A stretch of DNA of 27,975 nucleotides from Scytalidium lignicola (taxonomy: Eukaryota; Ascomycota; Leotiomycetes). The position numbers and the translations under genes were made by a program. Below, piece by piece: positions 1 through 9,169 of this stretch. The notes under the pieces were generated by a model. That model ran no database searches and was not told the origin of the DNA. It saw only the letters and a program-made list of their open reading frames with translations. The first letter of the stretch is position 1. Every line of letters starts with the position of its first letter. The stretch is taken from NCBI GenBank assembly GCA_002812745.2, contig NCSJ02000465.1, positions 1 to 27,975 of the forward strand. Reading direction: 5' to 3'.

Positions 1-79
1 AATGAGAAATACACTCATAATTTGTACAGTATAATTTGTGTGTGTGGTGCCCCCATGGCAAAAAGACCATCCTACATGG

Positions 80-342
80 ATTTTTGCTACTGGGGGAAGA
101 CTAATTAATTGCATTTCTGAGGTCCGAGCCGCAATTCATGAGTGGGGGTCTAGTAAGCACCGTATTCTGATAGTCTGCTATCGGGTATCCACTATTGTTT
201 GCAGTTTACAAAAAGGATTCACTCGATATGGAGGAAGAAGAAAGTGGCTAACTTACTTCTTCTGGATGTATTAGGAGTCTTTGACAACGTGTCTCACAGG
301 AGACTGCTACACAACATGAGAAAGAGAGGCCTACCACTCTAG
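80..342 (+). pseudogene. LINE (Tad/I-like) reverse transcriptase remnant
   Basis: In the frame starting at 241 the translation reads KVANLLLLDV, then FDNVSHRRLLHN and MRKRGLP, before a TAG at 340-342. This strongly resembles the reverse-transcriptase block of fungal non-LTR retrotransposons, where a leucine-rich strand precedes the catalytic Asp (LDVxGAFDNVxH) and is followed by a leucine-rich helix. Upstream, in another frame (about 133-165), IHEWGSSKH resembles the segment that normally comes just before this block, so a frameshift or small insertion separates the two pieces. No endonuclease, 3' tail or target duplication was found. It is a short dead fragment, perhaps cut by the window edge. 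The family is recalled from memory and was not searched. Confidence 0.6.
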
Positions 343-462
343 CTAGTAAACTGTCAGCTCGAGGTGTATCTCTACCCCATAGTGGTCCAGAAAGGCCTAT
401 ACCTGGCGAGTTTCCTAGAATGCCATCCGCCATCAAAACAATCTGAATTAATAACGGTATTA

Positions 463-954
463 CTACTCCCCACCAAGTGTCACCTCATCCTCCTCTCCAA
501 CAAGTTTCATCCCGGAAAAAAGCTCAATCCAGTCCTCGAACCTCTCCTTTACAAAGGTGTCCAGGTCCCATGGATCCGAAGACACAGCATCCATCTCCCC
601 GTTCTAGACGTACATATCAGCATCAACAGTGGTATTATGCCCTTCGTTACCTTCTAGGAGTGTGACTGAGACTGGAGTGGACAAGTATGTCTTCCCCTCG
701 AAGTCATCGAGCTTTCTGCGCTGCGATGTTGTTTGAAGCATTAGAAGACACCTACTGACAGACGAGGAAGCATCATGCTTGACTACGGCAGGATAATCAC
801 AGTTATGAAGAGAGAAACGAGAATATCCGTCGATTTTTGCTGGAAACATCAGGTCGGAAATGACGTCGGTTTAAGAGGCATCACCGGTCAGCGCTTATGC
901 GAGGAGAGGCTTGGCGAGTAGAGTGCCGTATATGAAGAGCAGTCGAGGCGATGG
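463..954 (-). pseudogene. AIG2-like / gamma-glutamylcyclotransferase-fold protein, nonsense-mutated
   Basis: Read on the minus strand, the exon opens with LLFIYGTLLAKPLL. The YGTL motif (about 930-919) is the hallmark substrate-loop motif of the AIG2-like/GGCT fold, a small beta-barrel enzyme family that acts on gamma-glutamyl amines. The later blocks PAKIDGYSRF, NCDYPAVV, KLDDFEG and DPWDLDTF follow the family order. Three stops interrupt one otherwise open frame: TAA 895-897, TAA 871-873 and TAG 604-606. The first two sit where CAA fits, and the third where the family usually has Trp (TGG). The frame ends with TAG at 463-465. The 5' edge looks like an intron acceptor: branch-like CTAAC, then ACACAG ending at 955. 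An upstream first exon is therefore expected but was not identified. The stops are typical C-to-T/G-to-A damage. Confidence 0.72.
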
Positions 955-973
955 CTGTGTAAATATGTTAGTC

Positions 974-993
974 GATAATATATATATATATAC
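974..993. repeat. AT dinucleotide microsatellite
   Basis: A short run of about eight alternating A/T dinucleotides lies just upstream of the AIG2-like exon, within its presumed intron or 5' region. The rest of 994-1,401 shows no recognisable gene, although the first exon of the AIG2-like gene could lie here. Confidence 0.7.
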
Positions 994-1401
994 CAAAAAA
1001 TATTCATCTTTTACATTTGACATTACATGCATATGAAAAAGTTATTACAGTTGTAAGTTTTGAGGTGTTAGATGGAGGATCCGTCTTAACTTAGCTCCTG
1101 TCGTCACCCTTAAATTATACTTTTTTCGGACGATACGTTAGTATTTGATATCGGCCGGTGGTAATGATAGCATAGCTCATACGTAAAGCTCAAACATTGA
1201 TGTATTCATTAACTACATTTACGTGTAAGCCGGAATATACTTTAAATTAAGCATCCTTAGATTTAGTCTTGAAATGTTTTGAAGAAGAACATTTCTTGAG
1301 GATGGTAAGTGTCGGTTCACCTCTACGGTAAACGTACATTCTCCAGTATATGGAGGTAATACGTGTTGATATGGTGGTTAATTGTTGTTAGCTATAGGTA
1401 G

Positions 1402-2003
1402 GTTCGTACTGCGGTAGTTATGTATCGCGATCGCAGTCGCTGTGTGCTTACAGGGATCGAATGGTTGAAGTCGCACGTATATATCCACGCAGCCTACTTC
1501 TCCAAGATTCTGGCAGCTTAAAACAGCAAAATTTTTGGGATATGCTCATACTGTTTTGCCCTGAGGAGAAATTGGCTACCTGGAAATTAGCAGTTGGAAA
1601 TAATCGAGAAGTTAGCGGAGAAACTTCGTCAAATCTACTGTATCTCAATCCTCTAGCAAACGCATTATGGAGTCAATCTGCGTTTGCTCTCAAGCCAGTT
1701 TCAGTATCTGAAAATCGCAAGACCTTGACCATTCAATTCTTTTGACAAACAGGATATCAGAATCGTTCCGAGAAGGTCAATATTCTGACTGACCCAGCAT
1801 CAACCAAAAACCTTGACGGTGCATATAATTCTTGGCTGATCAATTCCACTGGTGAGCGCATCCGATCGGATGTCGTTTTTGTCTTGACAACTGACAACCC
1901 GGAGCTTTGTCCGTTACCTAGCTTTGAGATTTTCTAGATGCAGTGGTTTTGCCGTCGAATATTAGCATTAGCAGGTTCTGCGGATGAAATTGGAGAGTCG
2001 TAG
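1402..2003 (+). pseudogene. Fungal HNH-endonuclease-domain protein, broken
   Basis: The frame from 1402 gives YRDRSRCVLTG (about 1423-1454). A one-base deletion in the Gly codon at 1453-1454 then shifts to the frame VEVARIYPRSLL, QNFWDMLILF, NLLYLNPLANALW, ALKPVSVS, LTIQFF, LPLPSFEIF and MQWF. These are the ordered blocks of the HNH domain found in many uncharacterised Pezizomycotina proteins. Two internal stops follow: TGA 1743-1745, exactly where the family has Trp after QFF, and TAG 1935-1937 before MQW. The natural end is TAG 2001-2003. The His normally found in the HIYP block is Arg, and the one in the second block (PxAHxxW) is Asn, so the nuclease centre is lost too. The N-terminal portion was not found. 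A dead gene is certain; the family call rests on remembered motifs. Confidence 0.72.
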
Positions 2004-2220
2004 GAGGAGGAATGACATCTACAAGCCTTTTCTTACACTCCTTTACGTACTTTACAGGACACTAGTTAGATAAGATTGATTCTAAAGATACTTAAATCGT
2101 CATCAAATCGCCGGTGCCAGACCTAACTTCAGGTATACTACTATCATGCTAGAATATGCAAATTTGTATAAGAAAAATAGACTGTACAATGTAATCAATT
2201 CTATCCTACATTCAATGCAA

Positions 2221-2600
2221 CTATGGTAATATTTCAATACAATCCTGGGTTTCTTGATTCACGTCCCGGGCTTCCGAGGCCAGCATTGACTCGTCAGTTA
2301 ATTTAGCTGTCTCTTCTATAGAATCCGTATGATAGATATATCGATGAAATCCCACGTTGATACCCTCGTTCTCATGCTGTCCCAGGTTTGTACATATCTT
2401 TACCTATTTCTTGAATTCGTTGCAATCCAATCCTCATAGTCGTACGCCCAGATCGTGCGATATATATCTCTCTTCCTTGTGCTAACTCTATAGATCTCTC
2501 ACGCCTGGTTGAGAGGACCCTGCATGTATTGTAGAGCCCCGCAATCCTAGGACGCCCTTGATGATCTGACGAATGGCAGCTCGCCTAGCAGAGACAAGCT
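2221..2600 (-). pseudogene. Unidentified minus-strand coding remnant
   Basis: From 2376 to the TAG at 2221-2223 the minus strand is open and reads like protein (HENEGINVGFHRYIYHTDS at its start). Immediately upstream another frame is open from about 2570 to 2377, with RIAGLYNTCRVL, SIELAQGREIYI and MRIGLQRIQEIG. A one-base shift near 2374-2380 would join the two. A TAG interrupts the upstream part near 2,590, next to a Cys/His-rich stretch (ASCHSSDHQ). The composition is coding-like and the two frames join naturally, but I do not recognise the family. Its 3' end faces that of the plus-strand HNH remnant, which ends at 2003. Confidence 0.35.
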
Positions 2601-3451
2601 TCAGCCACCTCATGCACGTCATTTCTCTAGCGCCGCAACTACCGGTCGATTCTCCACCATGGGCAGGGGTCACAATAGGAAACAGTGCAGCACAATAGGA
2701 TGCGGCTCTACTGTATTGAGACCCCGGAGATCATACGAGATCATACGCCACACTGGGAAAATCACCAATGATAGCCGTCGTGGTGGGGGGCAGGATGATT
2801 GGCGCTGCGGAACTCGTTTGTGTTTCTTTGGTGATGGCATGGTCAATATTCAGGAGCCACGAGAGAAGTGGATGTTTTAAAGTAGTCAGGCGTAGATTAT
2901 GAGTTTGGTAGAAAGTATGATGTGGGGGAGGAAGAAGAAATCAGATGTATATTGTGACTCCAGTAGAAAGAAAGTATGATGTGATGATGAAGTAGTCAAT
3001 TTTATTGCTTAGTCTCAGCCTTACGAGCTATGCATGGCACACGGATGTTATGAATACACTGTCTTCTTCAAGCATAAAGCCGTCCGGTAGTATTACTACC
3101 AAATCATCCCCGAGATGCTCCTCTAGCTTTTATTATGGAAAGAAGGAAAACGTCGCAAAAAACCCCCTCGTACAGACGTGCTCTTGACATAGAGCTCACA
3201 CAAGGAGATCGACAATTGGAAGTTGGTCTTGCACAATCCTTATCTCTGGTATCGTACAAGTAATATAACACCAGAACCCTCCTCCATCAGTTGAGATATA
3301 TCTGTCAAAGTAAATTGTAATTCATGCCCTTTTGAATTGCCGACTCTTTGACTTTCTCACGACCTGACTCAATCTTAGCTCTATAAACACTTTACAGGTG
3401 TTATAAATTTGTAACTCTCACCACGTACAGGTGTTGAGTTCCAGGGAACCA
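2601..3451. other. No confident gene; possible 34-codon minus-strand scrap
   Basis: This stretch has normal base composition but no convincing gene. On the minus strand, about 3129-3028 encodes KLEEHLGDDLVVILPDGF and onward to a TAG, preceded by two adjacent TAA codons. It could be one more decayed exon. The part next to 3452 is presumably the 3' region of the downstream minus-strand gene. Short plus-strand ORFs here lack coding character. Confidence 0.4.
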
Positions 3452-5112
3452 TTAGCCAACAACGCTTTGCCATAGACCAAGGCGAAGAAAACGTGAAACA
3501 TCGGTGCTACCATCCTCATTTAATGTTCCGCCTGCCTCGCCCTTGATATCATCCCAGTCATGCATCTTCTTTTCTATTACCTCTGCCATTCCGGAGGCAT
3601 TCGTGATTTCAGCAATCCTATATTGAAAGTCTAGATATTCTGGATTTAGAAGAGGAATATCTACTGCATCCTCTGCAGCCTGAAATGTTACAAATCCATC
3701 GGTGGGTAAGTGTTATAAATCAAAGGAGGAAAAACATGTATAAAGTTTCAAACTATACACATTAGGGGTGTCCTACATGATATTGTTAGCAAACCGATTA
3801 TGAGCCACCAAACCACTTAATACATACAGTACTAGCGAACTAAATTTCCCGAATTCCTTGTGAAGAATATATTTAAAGGTAATACCGTTTTGCGGCTCAT
3901 CGATGTTGTCAACGCTCATACCCGCATGTTTAAGGGTAGCGAAACATCTATATAAGACGTCCCATCTATGGCTTGCATCAGAGGTCCGGGCCTATTTCAA
4001 GCTAGCAATTCGCTATTTGTACGTCAAGCCTGACACGTAAAGAACGGCTTGATTCATTATCTCGGCTCAACCGACAGCAATGATGAAATAGTACTGAGGA
4101 TGTGTAAAGATACCATCTGGGGAGATGGTAACTCGTTGCTGTCCTTCACGATCTAGTCGGGTATTGCCTGTAGGTTTTCCAATTGCCCAACGCGCAAACA
4201 GCTTTAAATCATTGATGTTCTGTTTCGTGAAATCATATAATTTGGTATAATTTACGACCAGGTTGGTGCCATCAAAATAGGCGTGTAGAATACGACCATG
4301 CATTATTCCTGTGAACGAGAACATCAAAATAGTTAAATGATAAAAATGTGGGTTATATTTAAAAAGGAGTTTCTTACTGGAGCTTTAATATGATCACGAA
4401 AGTCATTTGACTCTAGCCGGTCAATCATGATTCTAGTGATGGCGAGTAATTCACCTTGTAGAAGATTTTGATTGTTACCGTAAGTATCATGGATTATGGT
4501 ACAAAAAGGATGTGGAAACCCTTCATCTGGAATATACAAGACTTATTTAACATCCCACTTTGGGGTTCTCAGTGAGAAGAGGTAATATGTAAAGTGATAT
4601 TCAGATATACTATGTAAGAAATGATATTAGCTAAGTAAAGATAAGAGGCACAAAAGAAAGACATAAGCTTACTCGGCTCCGTGCCAGTCTCCTACACCTT
4701 GACTAACATCCATCGAACAATTAGCCAAGTAGCGACTAAAAAGGTGGCAGATGCTCGTGGAATCGTGGATAATAGAAGGTATATGGCCACGCCAATTAGG
4801 CAGTGCTGGGATTGGCCACGCGTAAACTAGGCGCCTCTCATTATATCCAGGAAGTCGTCCTTAGTAAGGTGCGAAGAAGGTCAAGTCCGCACATGGTCCT
4901 CCACTGGGATCGAGCATAGCTTCGGTTGCGCGAATGTTGAACTGGCCTAGACTGGATAAGGGAATCTCAGGACTCTCTAATTCCTTAATCTGTGCTTCAA
5001 TACTGCGAAGTATATGTTGCTGCCGCTCGAATGGGACCTCCTGGGTCGGCAGTACTGACTCTTCGGAAGAATCCGAATCTGATTGATCATAATCACTGTG
5101 GGATTGTGACAT
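3452..5112 (-). pseudogene. Multi-exon unidentified fungal gene with four internal stops
   Basis: The ATG is at 5112 and opens an acidic, Ser-rich N-terminus (MSQSHSDYDQSDSDSSEE). The frame stays readable through TAA 4861-4863 (in LTFFAPY-stop-GRLPGY) into LVYAWPIPALPNW. Exon 2 (about 4526-4378) reads PDEGFPHPFCTIIHD to DHIKAP and ends at a GTAAGA donor. Exon 3 (from about 4327 or 4308 to 3833) reads FSFTGIMHGRILHAYFDG, passes TGA 4067-4069, TAG 4013-4015 and TAG 3992-3994, and continues SHRWDVLYRCFATLKHAG to KEFGKFSSL. The last exon (3679-3452) follows a TTTCAG acceptor, reads LLNPEYLDFQYRIAEI and DWDDIKGEAGG, and ends in TAA. Each internal stop sits where CAA, CAG or CGA would restore the frame. 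Phases at the first two introns do not join cleanly, suggesting small indels or wrong boundaries. The family looks like an uncharacterised Leotiomycete/Pezizomycotina protein. No function is proposed. Confidence 0.7.
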
Positions 5113-5134
5113 GGCTGCGCTGCTGCACGAATGA

Positions 5135-6697
5135 TCAGTACAATTGAGAGACTTTCATGTCTTCCGCCATAGCTATTGAAACCGGGATAGCTTCGACTGC
5201 GCGGAGTAGAAACCTCTGACTAGAAATTTGGTGGAACACTTCGTCAGCCTCTTCCATATATTTCAAACACGAGAGAATTGGGACGCTCTTGCAATGCACC
5301 CAGCGCAAGTAGATGACTCGAGCCACCTGTAGGAGCCCTAGAAACAGATTTGATCTCGTTTCCCAAGAGGAAGCGCGGTAATATGTAATGAAATCTTCTC
5401 TCGCGCACTGAATCTTCGCAAAAGTGTCATCGTTGAACGTCTCCGCCGTCCTCGAAGTTGGTTCCGAGTTTATTAGTATCGTTAGCTCGTCTAATGCGAT
5501 CTGTGATATCATCGACAGTCGATTTGGGATGCTGAATGTGTGCGGATCGACGGGCTCGAGGGCTTCTAGATATCTTGTTGTCTCTTGGCGAGACTGCTGC
5601 GCCAGCTCAATACAGCGTAAGGGGACATCCACGATACCCGGACGCATTTTGAATTCATCGATGACAATGGTGCGAGTCTGGCTGATCCGGACAAGGAGTT
5701 TCTTTCGCTCAGCTGCGAACATGTGCGGCTGCTGCCCTTTTAGCCACTCCTCGACCTTTGCAAACCACAACAGCCACTCAGCAGAATTTGTAGGCTCAAT
5801 CTCACCGAATATACGGTCTCTCAAGACCGCTGCGTCAACGTGAGCCAACCAATCTGCAAATTGGATCGCGTCCATCACCGGAGATTTCAATACTTGCATT
5901 GCTAGTTCGATTGTTATGGTATCGAACTCTAGCTCGCGATGGATCCACAAGATCATAACCCTGGCCACGTAAAGAGCTGATGCGGAAGCAAAGTTAGTGC
6001 CGTTCAGACGAGACCACATGGCCAGAACTTCTTCTGCATGTTCCGTTGTTGCCACTAAAATGCCGTTTGGTGCTCGCTTCATGCCTGGTAGGTTTGCCAT
6101 GTACTCTTTACTGTATCGGAGATACTCTGCAGCTGCCCGATCGTTACGAAGGCGTCGAGATGCCTCGACAGCTGTCCTTGTAAGCCCCGCAGACACTCCG
6201 GGCACGTCAAAAGCCGGAAAGTCATGGCAAAATCGCTCGTAGTAGTCGAGCCACTCCGCGTCGAAGCCCGAGTAACTTATCATTAGGCCAAACGCTATCT
6301 CGACTGGAAGATGACCAGCTTTAGAGGCAAAAGAAAGCAGCTCGAGTGCCACCTTTTTCCGGACCATGTAAGCGACGGGTTGACTGATGCCGACATTATC
6401 AACTTCGGTGAGCTGTCGGGCTTTTCGATTTGCAGCGAGGCGCTCCTGATTTGCGAATATTCTCTCTCCAAGTTCTGCTGCTCTCTCCGCGAGCTGCCAG
6501 TGGTGCTGGATAATGCTCAGTGGGTCAATTTGAGATTTAAAGGATATTTCCAGCCTCGAGTACCAGAGATCGAGGTGAGGACTGAACTTGCTCAAGGGCT
6601 CGTCAGTGAAAGAGCGCACCAGATCAACCGCGATTGCAAACTCTTCCGCGGCTCGGGTTTCCAGTCCTAGTTCCATTAGAGCCTTCGCATAGTACAT
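5135..6697 (-). CDS. TPR-like helical protein fragment (CHAT-type family?), uninterrupted ORF
   Basis: This ORF of 520 codons has no stop. It is the only long intact coding frame in the window. The protein is almost wholly helical in character, with repeated amphipathic blocks rich in Ala, Leu and Glu (YYAKALMELGL near residue 2; AAELGERIFANQERLAA; ADWLAHVDAAVL; AREDFITYYRASSW; LKYMEEADEVFHQI near the end). The ending resembles the last helical repeats that precede the CHAT (caspase-like) domain in large fungal TPR-CHAT proteins. Here the frame stops (TGA 5135-5137) where that domain would begin. ATG 6697 is the first Met. The frame is open without Met to about 6817, where HSTYEEFFNIDW and SIFYLSQLR suggest a missing 5' exon. 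Its stop lies 22 bp before the ATG of the next minus-strand gene. It is probably truncated at both ends; whether it is expressed is unknown. Confidence 0.6.
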   Translation of the reverse strand: MYYAKALMELGLETRAAEEFAIAVDLVRSFTDEPLSKFSPHLDLWYSRLEISFKSQIDPLSIIQHHWQLAERAAELGERIFANQERLAANRKARQLTEVDNVGISQPVAYMVRKKVALELLSFASKAGHLPVEIAFGLMISYSGFDAEWLDYYERFCHDFPAFDVPGVSAGLTRTAVEASRRLRNDRAAAEYLRYSKEYMANLPGMKRAPNGILVATTEHAEEVLAMWSRLNGTNFASASALYVARVMILWIHRELEFDTITIELAMQVLKSPVMDAIQFADWLAHVDAAVLRDRIFGEIEPTNSAEWLLWFAKVEEWLKGQQPHMFAAERKKLLVRISQTRTIVIDEFKMRPGIVDVPLRCIELAQQSRQETTRYLEALEPVDPHTFSIPNRLSMISQIALDELTILINSEPTSRTAETFNDDTFAKIQCAREDFITYYRASSWETRSNLFLGLLQVARVIYLRWVHCKSVPILSCLKYMEEADEVFHQISSQRFLLRAVEAIPVSIAMAEDMKVSQLY

Positions 6698-6784
6698 TCG
6701 TAGTTGAGAGAGATAAAATATAGATGATAATAAGCCCTTGGTAGGCCAGTCAATGTTGAAAAATTCTTCGTATGTAGAGTGAGG

Positions 6785-6871
6785 AATGGGGACCCAGTGG
6801 GTGGGTTTTGACTTTTAAAAAAACCCCAAACCCCAGAAAACCCAGGGCTAGGTAGGAGGTGGGTACCCACC
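6785..6871. repeat. GC-rich palindromic block at the composition boundary
   Basis: A short island of CCC/GGG-rich DNA (ACCCAGTGGGTGGGT, runs of ACCCC and AACCC) contains the perfect 14-bp palindrome GGTGGGTACCCACC at 6858-6871. It lies exactly between the gene-remnant block and the AT-rich block. It may be the edge of a small non-autonomous element, or the insertion that removed the 5' end of the TPR-like gene. No target duplication was found. Confidence 0.4.
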
Positions 6872-6899
6872 GGCACCCTATTAAACCCATTCATGTGAT

Positions 6900-7079
6900 T
6901 TGCATTATATTGCATAAAATATTGTGAAAGAATAAAGTAATATGTTAAGATTCTATATTATAATGTATAATTTGTAAATAGATTACTATAATAATGGCTA
7001 TAATTTTATTTTTCAGATAAAATGTAATTTATAATATTAAAATTTAATAAATAATTATATTTATTATTTTAATTTAAAA
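6900..7079. other. Start of AT-rich block, no gene seen
   Basis: Base composition drops abruptly to mostly A and T, with no readable frame or repeat that I could identify. Confidence 0.6.
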
Positions 7080-7331
7080 TTTAGCTAAGACTGTACAGTC
7101 TACAATCTTAAAACAGTCCTTATATTTATTTGGTTTCAGACTGTAAACTGTACAGTCCAGTCTCAAATTTTTGACTTCAGACTGTAGTCCTCACAGTCTG
7201 GACTGTACGGTCTACAGTCTGAAAACGGTCCCCACAATTTAAATTGCTCAGACCACGGTCTGAAACGGTCCGTAAAAACCTCACAGTCTGGTCCAGACCA
7301 CAGTCCAATGCAACAGTCCGGCCAGTCTAAA
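7080..7331. mobile_element. Palindrome-rich inverted-repeat element, copy 1 (probable MITE)
   Basis: About 250 bp packed with self-complementary modules such as GACTGTACAGTC and GGACTGTACGGTC. The right edge GGCCAGTCTAAA (7320-7331) is identical to the right edge of copy 2, and the preceding CAATGCAACAGTCC matches CGATGCAACGGTCC there. The left edge TTTAGCTAAGACTG (from 7080) is a degraded or rearranged version of the TTTAGACTGGCC terminus. No ORF is present, so it would be non-autonomous. The flank on the right is TACT; no matching left duplication was seen. Confidence 0.6.
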
Positions 7332-7764
7332 TACTAGGTTAAGCTCCTTGTAAGAATTAGAATGTGAATATACTTTAGTAGTTATTGTATTTCAAGGAAC
7401 CTCAATTCATCTTATTAAGATGGTTAAACACTTATTTAAACAATAACTAGGATAAGTATATTCTATCATCATAAGTTACTTAACTATTACTTGTTTAGTA
7501 ATAGTAAAACTTAGTTAATATCTTATAACAAAAACTGTTTTACTTAATAGAATTACCATTTATAAACAACTAAGAAGTAATATAATCATGTAATTAACTA
7601 AGGTTACTGACTAGTACTATATTATATAACAAGATTCAAGCTTATTTATGAAGATATTAAAGGAAGAATAGCTTTAAATACCTTTATGTTTTAATTGAGA
7701 ATCATGTATATCTACTAAAGCTTCTAAGGTTTACTTATTAAAACAAAAGGATTAAGAACTAATG

Positions 7765-9125
7765 GATAAGACTTTCAACAAACTATATAACTAAGGTTAT
7801 ATAGAATAGTCTACACAACTTACACCATTTTCCTTTTTAGTATTTATAATATAAAGAAAACTCCTTTCAGGAGAACAGAAAAGTTATATTGTAAACTTCT
7901 GTATATTAAACCAAATAGTTTTACCTGACATTTACCTTATACTACTCTAAGCTAATATCATCAACGTAGTTTAAAGAGCTAAGTACATTTCAATTATCAA
8001 TTGTACAAACNTTTTTTTATCAATGACTTATTATAAAATATAATTGTCTTAAGCTGATTATAATTTCTTATTAAGGGTAAGAACATTTTAATGTTATGGT
8101 TATAAGATATAAAAACTTACCTAGTTATGTCTAACGTTAGATTAACAGAATTTTATAACAATATAACTTTATTAAGGTATATATTAATAACATTATTATA
8201 TATTCAAACTCCTTAACTAAATATATATCTTATCTTAAACAAATCTTTTAATTATTCTTGTATATAAGCATATACATTAAACCCTCCAAGACCTTCTTAA
8301 GATTTCTTATAATATACTTGTTAAGTTAACATGTAAACTCTTTAAGTCTTAGCATTATTATAAACAAGTTAAAAGTTATTTTTAAACTATCTTTCTTAAT
8401 TACCCTTAAAACTCTTAAAACATACTTAAGTCTTATAAGATAGTTATACTAGTACATATTATAATACTCAACTATAATAAAATCATTATAATAAAGGAAG
8501 GTATTACTATTAAAGAATACTTTAACAAGTAAAGTATAAAGTAAATACACAAGTAAAACAAGTATCCTTACTCTTATTACTAAAGAAGTTATAATATTTA
8601 AAATACTCTAAAGCCTTTTATCAAAATCTACTTACTTAATATACTTAAACTTAAACTAATAGTTATACAATAACTTGGACATGTTTAAAGAATATAGATT
8701 TAGAGTAATAATATATTATATAAAAGATGATGACTACATTGATCCTAAGGATAAAACTTATCTTAAACGAAATAATATCAAACTTATTCTCTTCTTAAGT
8801 AAAACCTTAATAACCTTAAAGAGAAACTACTAACTAATAAAGTTAAAAATAGTTAAAATTATTTAAATATTATAAAAAGTCTACTACTTAGTAAAATCAT
8901 CTAAGTATCTTCTAACATGTATTTATACAGACTATAAAGTTGTTATTAATATCATCAAGTAAAGTTCCTTATATACTTCATTAATAGAAAAGTCCAATTT
9001 ACATTTAATTTATACTTTAAAGTTTATTTAACACTTTGAAGTTGAACTTATACATAAGCTAGAGAAATCACATACTATATTAAATGCCCTTTTATGTCTA
9101 GCAATTACAAAACTTGTCAATTAAT
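7765..9125 (+). pseudogene. Element C reverse transcriptase and RNase H remnant
   Basis: Blocks in order are SFLVFII (about 7,830), VLPDIYLILL and AKYISIINCT (about 7,920-8,010), then EHFNVMVIRYKNLPSYV. The catalytic box VYINNIIIYSNSL follows, with YINN at 8180-8191 in place of Y-x-D-D: both Asp codons have become Asn, a G-to-A change. Next come LKPSK-like YIKPSKTFL and NSLSLSIIINKL (RT thumb/connection). RNase H shows FRVIIYYIKDD, ILFLSKTLITLKRNY and INALLCLA-like NALLCLA at the usual DALSRL position (about 9,090). The order and spacing match fungal Ty3/gypsy pol. Numerous in-frame stops make it non-functional. Confidence 0.75.
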
Positions 9126-9169
9126 TTATCAAGTCTACAGAACTAGATTTTGCTTACCTTTACATTATA

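Noticed and set aside
38..274. Plus-strand ORF of 78 codons
   Set aside because: Only a part of it (about 133-165) resembles LINE sequence, in a different frame from the stronger RT block at 241-342. It is not a gene by itself.
2659..2880. Plus-strand ORF of 73 codons, and the ORF at 3005-3187
   Set aside because: No coding-like conservation or domain is visible and no supporting context was found.
463..5112. Reassigned stop codons or programmed RNA editing to explain internal stops
   Set aside because: All three stop codons are involved, the mutations match RIP-type transitions, and neighbouring retroelements show the same damage. Decay is the simpler explanation, though cDNA would settle it.
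5424..5843. Plus-strand ORF of 139 codons, and others at 5997-6242 and 6311-6670
   Set aside because: They are antisense shadows of the 520-codon minus-strand ORF and show no family motifs.
6785..6871. Telomere-like repeat or subtelomere border
   Set aside because: The CCC/AAACCCC runs are not a regular tandem TTAGGG array.
7080..7331. CRISPR-like array of short repeats
   Set aside because: Repeat units are palindromic modules of varying spacing with no uniform spacers, in a eukaryotic transposon-rich setting.
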